The notes below the pieces were generated by a model. That model was not told the DNA's origin and did not search any database. It saw nothing but the letters and a program-made list of their open reading frames with translations. A DNA stretch of 5,771 bases. Source: Planctomycetota bacterium. Its GTDB lineage: Bacteria; Planctomycetota; Brocadiia; Brocadiales; Brocadiaceae. The translations under genes and the position numbers were made by a program. Positions 1 through 4,836 of this stretch are shown one piece after another. Location: contig JAHFOW010000185.1 of NCBI GenBank assembly GCA_023261465.1, positions 1-5,771 of the forward strand, written 5' to 3'. Positions within the stretch are counted from its first letter, which is position 1; every line of letters starts with the position of its first letter.

Positions 1-219
1 ATAACAAAGGTCAGGAATAAGTTCTGCTTCCCTGATTTTATCACGAAGGACTTCTTCAAGCTCCTTCTTTTGCTTAATATTAGCTCTGGAAAGAAAGGGA
101 TACCGCGCAACATTCCTGGCTAAACGAATTCTGCTACTAATTACAATATCTGACTCGGGTCCCGTTCCCCTCAGCCATTCACCGGTATTATCAGCAAGAT
201 CAGTGATCTTCAGTGTCAT
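1..219 (-). CDS. mcsB: Protein arginine kinase McsB (N-terminal 73 residues, cut by window edge)
   Basis: McsB is an ATP:guanido phosphotransferase-fold kinase that phosphorylates arginines on proteins. In Firmicutes this marks them for ClpCP degradation, and McsA activates it. Translating the minus strand from ATG 219 gives 73 uninterrupted residues to the window edge. They include GEWLRGTGPESDIVISSRIR (13-32) followed by LARNVARYPF, the start of the guanido-kinase fold with the SxRxR nucleotide-binding signature at S28-R32. The catalytic loop and the rest of the protein (family length about 350 residues) lie outside. The start overlaps the end of mcsA by 20 nt, as expected for translationally coupled mcsA-mcsB. 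Only a weak AGG stands a few bases upstream, consistent with coupling. The family assignment is secure from the motif and the mcsA neighbour. That the kinase acts on arginine is inferred from the family. Confidence 0.93.
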   Translation of the reverse strand, partial: MTLKITDLADNTGEWLRGTGPESDIVISSRIRLARNVARYPFLSRANIKQKKELEEVLRDKIREAELIPDLCY

Positions 220-700
220 CGCCTGAAAGTTCATATATTTTATCTCTCAACTCAGCAGCCCTTTCGTAGTCTTCTCTTTCTACGGCCTTATTCAATTCGT
301 TCCGGAGCTGCAAAACTTCATTCTTTTTAATTAATTCTTTTCCAGCCTTTGAAGGAACTTTACCAACATGCTGGGTCCCCCCATGCATCTTTTCCATGAG
401 CGGGATTAAACCCTTTCTGAAAATCGTATAATCCATCGGACAACCTAATCGCCCGTGGGAACGGAATTCCAGGTAAGACAGCCCACAGACCGGGCAAACT
501 ATCTTTGACATCTCGCTTATCTCCGGCGCAACCTGATTAATGAGACTTGTCAATATCTCGGTCGGCGAAGGCATTTTTGCAATCTGCGAATTAAAACCCT
601 GGGCGCAATCCTCACACAGATGCCGTTCCTTTTTAACGGACCCGACAATCTCTGTCAAATGCACCGTTGCATGTTTTTTATTGCATGATTCACACTTCAT
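200..700 (-). CDS. mcsA: McsA, zinc-binding activator of the McsB arginine kinase (UvrB/UvrC-motif protein)
   Basis: McsA binds zinc and activates or recruits McsB in the cytoplasm. From ATG 700 the protein has 166 residues. It carries Cys pairs C3-x2-C6, C29-x2-C32 and C69-x2-C72, then a fourth site, GRLGCPMDY, where C87 is present but the expected second Cys at 90 is Asp. A C-terminal UVR motif (about residues 127-160, LRNELNKAVEREDYERAAEL) is the helical hairpin shared with UvrB, UvrC and ClpC. I chose ATG 700 because MKCESCNKKHATVHLTEI matches the usual family start; a GAGGG lies about 10 nt upstream. The frame also stays open to a TTG at 733 (11 more residues) that has a well-spaced AGGTGA, so the longer form is possible. 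It lies just downstream of the HPS-RraA gene and overlaps mcsB by 20 nt. No ctsR or clpC is in view. Confidence 0.92.
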   Translation of the reverse strand: MKCESCNKKHATVHLTEIVGSVKKERHLCEDCAQGFNSQIAKMPSPTEILTSLINQVAPEISEMSKIVCPVCGLSYLEFRSHGRLGCPMDYTIFRKGLIPLMEKMHGGTQHVGKVPSKAGKELIKKNEVLQLRNELNKAVEREDYERAAELRDKIYELSGDDTEDH

Positions 701-740
701 ACTCCGTTTACCCTCATCAGTTCTCACGATCAAACCCCAT

Positions 741-2033
741 TCACCTTTTTTCCCATTTTAGCACATCTATAACTTTTCCTAAAGAACTTTTTTCAGATAA
801 TATCTCCCGCCTTATTCTGTTTTCCTTCTCCAGGCAATCCATACCGTGATTAATCCAGACATCTGACTCTGCCAGAGGGATAACCATGAGCCCATCGTCA
901 TCTCCTATAATCCAGTCGCCGGGGTTAATCTGAATTCCTGAGATATGGAGTGGCACATTAATCTCGCCAAAGCCCTTTGGTTCTCCGGCATTCGGCATTA
1001 CGGTCTTTGTAAAGACCGGGAAATTTAATTTTCTTATTTCTGCAACATCCCGCATTGCCCCGTTAATTACCACACCGCTTATTTTTTTCTGCAACGCGCT
1101 ATGGGTTGCAAGCTCCCCCCACACTGCAGGGCCAGTTCCACCTGCATCAATTACAATCACATCGCCTTCTTTTGCAATATCGACAGCCTCGACCGGTTTC
1201 GCCCAGTCACCGGGACACGTACGGACGGTAATTACTTTTCCTGCAAGTTTAATATTCTGATAAATCGGGAATAACCCCGTAATACTTCCCGCACGATGAC
1301 TGCCGTCTGAAATATTGGCAGTAGAAAGCTTCATTAATGCTTCTCGTATTCCATCGATTGAAACCCTTTTAAAAAGCGGCGTATGAATACTTCTCTGCTC
1401 TTTGATAGCAAGCTTAATATTTTCCGTTGCAGCCTTTGCATCCTCTGCTTTACTAATATAACCGCCAACAATAATAATAGTTGCGCCGGCGCGTATTGCA
1501 TCAATTGCATTCTCTGAATTTATCCCGCCAGCAACGCCAACGGGTATCGTAACCTTACCTGAAACCCTTTGCAATAAAGAAAATGGCGTTGCGCCACCCA
1601 TCTGATCATCTATGGCAGTATGAATGGCGAGATAATCAGCTCCTAATTTTTCTGCCCGGAGAATGCGTTCATCGTTCACCTCGTTGGTATGCATAAAATC
1701 CACACAAATTTTTATGCCATAACTCTTCCCTGCCTGTATGCATTCTTTAATAGTCGACTCAGGGGCATTCCCCATGACAACGGCTATATTCGCACCCGCC
1801 TTTGCTGCCATCTCAACTTCAGCGCGTCCGGCATCCATGGTCTTCATATCAGCCACAAGGATTATACGCGGAAACAACTTTCTGAAATGGCGGATTGCAT
1901 TCATCCCTTCGCTTTTAATAAGCGGCGTACCTATCTCAACCCAATCAACACCGCCATCAATCGCTTCCTGAGCGACTTTTGCAGCCCTGTGCAGGTCAAC
2001 AAAGTCAAGCGCTACTTGTACTACCACATCCAT
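741..2033 (-). CDS. Fused 3-hexulose-6-phosphate synthase / RraA-like (aldolase-fold) protein
   Basis: This is a 430-residue two-domain protein. Residues 1-212 form an OMP-decarboxylase-superfamily barrel of the hexulose-phosphate synthase (HPS) type: D10 in ALDF, E33-x-GTPLIK with K40, the DMKTMD motif (D62, K64, D67), H138 and the phosphate-binding GG at 169-170. HPS condenses formaldehyde with ribulose 5-phosphate to hexulose 6-phosphate, or runs in reverse to make pentose phosphate. Residues about 222-425 match RraA and the HMG/CHA aldolase relatives, with G306-E307 and R328-D329-x2-E332 approximating the G-x20-R-D-x2-E signature, so a catalytic aldolase or decarboxylase role is as likely as RNase E inhibition. 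The same fusion is known, especially in archaea, as bifunctional hexulose-6-phosphate synthase/ribonuclease regulator. The partner isomerase PHI is not in the window. ATG 2033 is 35 nt after queD with only a distant AGGT; mcsA follows closely. Formaldehyde fixation in this host is inference. Confidence 0.9.
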   Translation of the reverse strand: MDVVVQVALDFVDLHRAAKVAQEAIDGGVDWVEIGTPLIKSEGMNAIRHFRKLFPRIILVADMKTMDAGRAEVEMAAKAGANIAVVMGNAPESTIKECIQAGKSYGIKICVDFMHTNEVNDERILRAEKLGADYLAIHTAIDDQMGGATPFSLLQRVSGKVTIPVGVAGGINSENAIDAIRAGATIIIVGGYISKAEDAKAATENIKLAIKEQRSIHTPLFKRVSIDGIREALMKLSTANISDGSHRAGSITGLFPIYQNIKLAGKVITVRTCPGDWAKPVEAVDIAKEGDVIVIDAGGTGPAVWGELATHSALQKKISGVVINGAMRDVAEIRKLNFPVFTKTVMPNAGEPKGFGEINVPLHISGIQINPGDWIIGDDDGLMVIPLAESDVWINHGMDCLEKENRIRREILSEKSSLGKVIDVLKWEKR

Positions 2034-2068
2034 AGATATTGTATTTTTACCTGATAATAAAAGAGCTT

Positions 2069-2434
2069 TTATTCATAATATGAGGCTCCACAACGGTCAG
2101 ATTCCCATGTTGTTATCTTGCACAACCCGACTCCCTCTGGCAAACGATTCTTGAGCTCATAATAAAGTATCTTTGCAAGGTTCTCCGTAGTCGGATTAAA
2201 AACGCTGAAATCTGCAAGGTCATTTAAATAGGTATGATCAAATCTGTTTAAAATTTCTCCAATAATCTTCTTCGCGTCCCGAAAGTCTATCACCATACCC
2301 AGCCGATCCAACTTATCGGCCTTCAGGACAACCTGCACCTTCCAGTTATGACCATGGAGTTTCTCGCATTGTCCCTGATATTCCCGAAGGTTGTGCGCTG
2401 CCGCAAAATCCGTTTCAATAATAAGTTCAAACAT
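2069..2434 (-). CDS. queD: 6-carboxy-5,6,7,8-tetrahydropterin synthase (QueD / PTPS family)
   Basis: QueD converts 7,8-dihydroneopterin triphosphate to 6-carboxytetrahydropterin, the second step in making preQ0/queuosine for tRNA. The 121-residue length is normal for bacterial QueD. Zinc ligands are H14 (AAHNL), H27 and H29 (KLHGHNW). The catalytic Cys is C23, the D66-H67 pair lies in FDHTYLND, TEN (83-85) is the pterin-pocket motif, and E111 (TWESDRC) anchors the pterin. The Cys-x3-His-x-His spacing fits QueD-type enzymes better than eukaryotic 6-pyruvoyl synthase. It appears to be the first gene of the minus-strand operon, with a leader of about 190 nt and only a weak GGTA upstream of the ATG. 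No queC, queE or queF is visible nearby, so the rest of the pathway must be elsewhere. I looked for a preQ1 riboswitch in the leader and could not recognise one. Confidence 0.94.
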   Translation of the reverse strand: MFELIIETDFAAAHNLREYQGQCEKLHGHNWKVQVVLKADKLDRLGMVIDFRDAKKIIGEILNRFDHTYLNDLADFSVFNPTTENLAKILYYELKNRLPEGVGLCKITTWESDRCGASYYE

Positions 2435-2509
2435 TTTACTATACCATTAAATTGTTATTCGTTACTAAAATCACAGCCGGCATACATTAACTCTTATCGA
2501 GCTATTCAT

Positions 2510-2543
2510 GCAGAGGCAAGGCAATGCCTTGCCTTGTCTCTAC
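2510..2543. repeat. Palindromic repeat-like element in the queD leader
   Basis: AGGCAAGGCA (2514-2523) and TGCCTTGCCT (2525-2534) are perfect inverted arms around one base. A longer alternative fold pairs GCAGAGGCAAGG (2510-2521) with CCTTGTCTCTAC (2532-2543), with one mismatch and one G-T wobble. No T-tract follows on the minus strand, so it is not an obvious terminator for the operon whose leader it occupies. From memory it resembles the GTAGAGAC-ended palindromes that are highly repeated in some cyanobacterial and planctomycete genomes. Copy number cannot be judged from this window. Confidence 0.65.
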
Positions 2544-2573
2544 CGACATAAAACCAGTATAAATAAGAGAAAA

Positions 2574-2602
2574 TTGGTAGCGCAACCGTCCCGATTGACC
2601 AA
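2574..2602 (-). other. Imperfect hairpin near the 5' end of the predicted queD leader
   Basis: TTGGT (2574-2578) pairs with ACCAA (2598-2602). Inside, CAACCG (2583-2588) pairs with CGATTG (2592-2597) with one internal mismatch and a 3-base TCC loop; AGCG (2579-2582) is bulged out. It lies about 20 nt downstream of the predicted transcription start. It may stabilise the transcript 5' end or be a decayed repeat copy; I do not recognise a riboswitch class. Confidence 0.3.
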
Positions 2603-2629
2603 ATCAAAAGCAACAAATCACTATGAAAA

Positions 2630-2658
2630 ATCTTACCACTCCCAAAAATAAAAGTCAA
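2630..2658 (-). promoter_or_regulatory. Sigma70-type promoter for the queD-hps/rraA-mcsA-mcsB operon
   Basis: On the minus strand TTGACT (2653-2658) is followed after exactly 17 nt by TAAGAT (2630-2635), a good match to TTGACA-N17-TATAAT. Transcription would start near 2623, giving a leader of about 190 nt before queD. It sits just after the mutL terminator candidate, so mutL and the operon are likely separate units. Confidence 0.6.
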
Positions 2659-2698
2659 GGAATATCTGGCCGTTATTCCACACTTAACCTCTTGTTAC

Positions 2699-2738
2699 AA
2701 AAAAAGATATGACGGCTTATCGCTCCCACAACCATCAT
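2699..2738 (-). terminator. Probable intrinsic terminator of mutL
   Basis: On the minus strand ATGATGG (2738-2732) pairs with CCGTCAT (2715-2709) through 7 bp with one G-T wobble. A 16-nt loop separates the arms, and three bases later there is a run of seven T (2705-2699). The first arm contains the mutL TGA stop codon. The stem is modest and the loop long, so efficiency may be limited. Confidence 0.45.
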
Positions 2739-4609
2739 TTTCGCTTGAATTGTTTCTGCAATTCATCCAGAGAAAAAAAGAGGGTAGTGGGACGTCCATG
2801 TGGGCAATTATGGGTATATGCATTGGCACGTCGCCTCTTTTCCAGAAGCGCTTCGATTTCCTGGGGTTCTAATCTTTGTCCCGCCTTGACTGCGCCCTTA
2901 CAGGCCATAACGCTGATTAATTTGTTTAAAATTTTATCTTTACCTCGTATTGAATCATCCTGACCTAACCCTGCTAACAGGGCATCCACGAATTCCTTTG
3001 CATTGGTATGCCTTAAAATCTGTGGGAAAGATCGAATCACGACCGTATTCTGTCCAAATTCCTCAACCTCAACCCCTACCGATTCTAAGTATTCCTTTAA
3101 ACTCAAAATGCTGTAAAAATCTTTCGGACTTAATTCCACCAATTCAGGAATTAACAAACGCTGACTCGGCGACCTGGAAGCACTCATACCCCTTTCGATT
3201 TCATGATACAAAATTATTTCATGCAATGCATGCTGGTCTATGATATTCACACCATCGTCTGTCTCTTCAACAATAAAGGCATTATGAATCTGAAAGTATT
3301 TCCTGTTATTTTTGTATATATCTCCAGAAGTATAATTCTTTTCTGTTGTCTCAGCTTTTGCTGGAATTTCAGAAGCACTACCCACCGTATCTGATGGTAA
3401 AAAAGCAGGTTTCCGGGTTTCCCCATTACCGCCTCCTTGATTCGGATATGGGGTTTTGGGTATTTCTCCCCCGCTTGTATAACCGGCGTACGAACGGATT
3501 TCATCGGTTTTTCCAACAGAAAATTGTTCCCACAGAGATTTCCGTATAACTTCCACTTCTTCAGTCTTTACCGCTTCTCTTTCCAACTTCTGAAGAGGGG
3601 ATACGTTGATGGACTGAGTCGCTGATGCGCTTAAGCCTTCTTTCAATGCAGAGAAGACATGGGTATAAATCATACTGGTATTTCTGAAACGTACCTCGAT
3701 CTTCGTTGGATGGACATTTACATCCACCTCGGAAGGTTCTATCTGTAAAAACAGAAATACAATTGGATACCGCTTGTGCATTAATTTTCCATGATACGCC
3801 TCGTTAATGGCGCGAAAGATTGCATTGTCCTTGATGTAGCGGCCATTTAAGAATATAAATTGCATCCTGGCATTTGCCTTGTTAAAAAAGGGAGGCGCGA
3901 TATACCCGGAAAGGGCAAACTGCTCTTCTCTCAAAAACACCGGGATAAGTTGCTTTCTCATTTCCTCGCCAAACAAAGTCGCAATTCGTTCGGCCGTATC
4001 CTTGACAGGAGGAAGATTGAACACCGTCCTGTTGTTGTGAATGAGGGTGAAGTGTATTTCCGGGTAGGCGAGAGAGAACTTCGTGAGTACCTCAGAAATA
4101 TAAGCCATTTCCGTGGGCACAACCCTCATGAATTTCTTTCGCACCGGGGTGTTGAAAAACAAATCACGCACCTCTACCTGTGTCCCCTCCGGCGCTCCCC
4201 GCTCTTTAACATCACCGGGAACTCCACCATCAATCTTGATTTCAGCTCCATTGAGGGCGCCTTTCATCCGGGAGATAATACTTGCATGTGAAACAGACCC
4301 GATACTCGGAAGAGCCTCTCCCCGAAAACCCAACGTGTGAATCGCAAACAAATCGTCCGCATTGTGAAGCTTACTCGTAGCGTGGCTCTGAAATGCGAGG
4401 GCAAGGTCTTCTGTATCCATCCCGATACCATCGTCGACAACTCGAATGAGTTTTCTGCCGCCATCCTCAAGATAGGTGTCGATCTTTGTCGCCCTGGCGT
4501 CAATAGCATTTTCAATCAACTCCTTAACTACCGATGCCGGACGCTCAACCACCTCGCCGGCAGCTATTTTGTTGGTAACGGAAGGAGGGAGAATTTTAAT
4601 TTGTGACAT
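2735..4609 (-). CDS. mutL: DNA mismatch repair protein MutL (endonuclease-type)
   Basis: MutL links MutS mismatch recognition to strand incision. This 624-residue protein is full length. The N-terminal GHKL ATPase shows ELIENAIDA with catalytic E30 and N34, DDGIGM (59-64), TLGFRGEAL (92-100), GTQVEVRDLFFNTPVRKKF (142-160), and the transducer motif DVNVHPTK (296-303). A hydrophilic linker (about 330-430) joins a C-terminal dimerisation/nuclease domain. That domain has DQHALHE (458-464), AC-K-GAVKAG (569-577) and CPHGRP (602-607), the metal-site motifs of nicking MutL homologues from organisms without MutH. The residue aligned with the second Glu of DQHA-x2-E-x4-E is His469, with Glu at 470. 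The ATG at 4609 is the first credible start; only a GGGA is seen upstream, and I found no convincing promoter. It is transcribed alone and divergently from the Fe-S gene. Confidence 0.96.
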   Translation of the reverse strand: MSQIKILPPSVTNKIAAGEVVERPASVVKELIENAIDARATKIDTYLEDGGRKLIRVVDDGIGMDTEDLALAFQSHATSKLHNADDLFAIHTLGFRGEALPSIGSVSHASIISRMKGALNGAEIKIDGGVPGDVKERGAPEGTQVEVRDLFFNTPVRKKFMRVVPTEMAYISEVLTKFSLAYPEIHFTLIHNNRTVFNLPPVKDTAERIATLFGEEMRKQLIPVFLREEQFALSGYIAPPFFNKANARMQFIFLNGRYIKDNAIFRAINEAYHGKLMHKRYPIVFLFLQIEPSEVDVNVHPTKIEVRFRNTSMIYTHVFSALKEGLSASATQSINVSPLQKLEREAVKTEEVEVIRKSLWEQFSVGKTDEIRSYAGYTSGGEIPKTPYPNQGGGNGETRKPAFLPSDTVGSASEIPAKAETTEKNYTSGDIYKNNRKYFQIHNAFIVEETDDGVNIIDQHALHEIILYHEIERGMSASRSPSQRLLIPELVELSPKDFYSILSLKEYLESVGVEVEEFGQNTVVIRSFPQILRHTNAKEFVDALLAGLGQDDSIRGKDKILNKLISVMACKGAVKAGQRLEPQEIEALLEKRRRANAYTHNCPHGRPTTLFFSLDELQKQFKRK

Positions 4610-4729
4610 ATATCCCGGCGCAGCATAGCCGCAACAAAAAAATTTTGGGTAATGCTATAAATATCCGTATAAACCGTGAAATCTGTGGTTTCGGACATCT
4701 GAGAAAATATAATAATATCACTTGGAGCT

Positions 4730-4758
4730 TTTAAATCATAGGAAATTTGTGGTATAGT
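4730..4758 (+). promoter_or_regulatory. Extended -10 promoter for the GlcF-like gene
   Basis: TATAGT (4753-4758) is directly preceded by TGG, giving the extended -10 form TGNTATAGT. TTTAAA (4730-4735) lies 17 nt upstream as a partial -35. Transcription would start near 4765, about 72 nt before the ATG at 4837. Confidence 0.5.
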
Positions 4759-4762
4759 TTAC

Positions 4763-4792
4763 CGGTAGAGAAGTCGTGGCGGGACGTCTCTA
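4763..4792. repeat. Hairpin/palindrome at the predicted 5' end of the GlcF-like transcript
   Basis: TAGAGA (4766-4771) pairs with TCTCTA (4787-4792) and, after one mismatch, GTC (4773-4775) pairs with GAC (4783-4785), leaving the loop GTGGCGG. The sequence CGGTAGAGA (4763-4771) is identical to the minus-strand end of the palindrome at 2510-2545, suggesting a shared repeat family. At the very start of the transcript it could also act as a 5' stabilising stem. Confidence 0.5.
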
Positions 4793-4836
4793 TCTGGCAA
4801 GGGGTATGGCTCTATTTTTAGTAAAAAAATTTATTA

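Larger units (their letters stand above)
4610..4836. other. Divergent intergenic region between mutL and the Fe-S protein gene
   Basis: This AT-rich 227-nt stretch contains no credible full-size gene on either strand. It holds the plus-strand promoter and hairpin listed separately and a small hairpin, GAAATC-TGT-GGTTTC. A minus-strand promoter for mutL should lie here. The best I can offer is TTCACG-N17-TAGCAT, which matches the consensus poorly and is not called. Confidence 0.6.

Noticed and set aside
1689..2054. 121-codon plus-strand open frame opposite the HPS domain
   Set aside because: It is antisense to conserved HPS motifs, with a composition typical of a reverse-strand shadow and no family resemblance.
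2056..2073. Inverted repeat AATAAAAG-AG-CTTTTATT at the end of queD
   Set aside because: It is purely AT-rich with a 2-base centre and no T-tract. It overlaps the queD stop and is unlikely to terminate an operon whose next gene starts 35 nt on.
2435..2630. preQ1 riboswitch upstream of queD
   Set aside because: The position is suitable, but I could not identify the conserved stem and A-rich tail or pseudoknot of the known preQ1 classes.
3860..4291. 143-codon plus-strand open frame opposite mutL
   Set aside because: It is antisense to the conserved ATPase and transducer region of mutL, has no recognisable motif, and is a shadow of a well-supported gene.
4677..4691. Small hairpin GAAATC-TGT-GGTTTC in the divergent intergenic region
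   Set aside because: It is only 6 bp with a wobble and no associated T-tract or operator-like repeat, and could be chance in AT-rich DNA.
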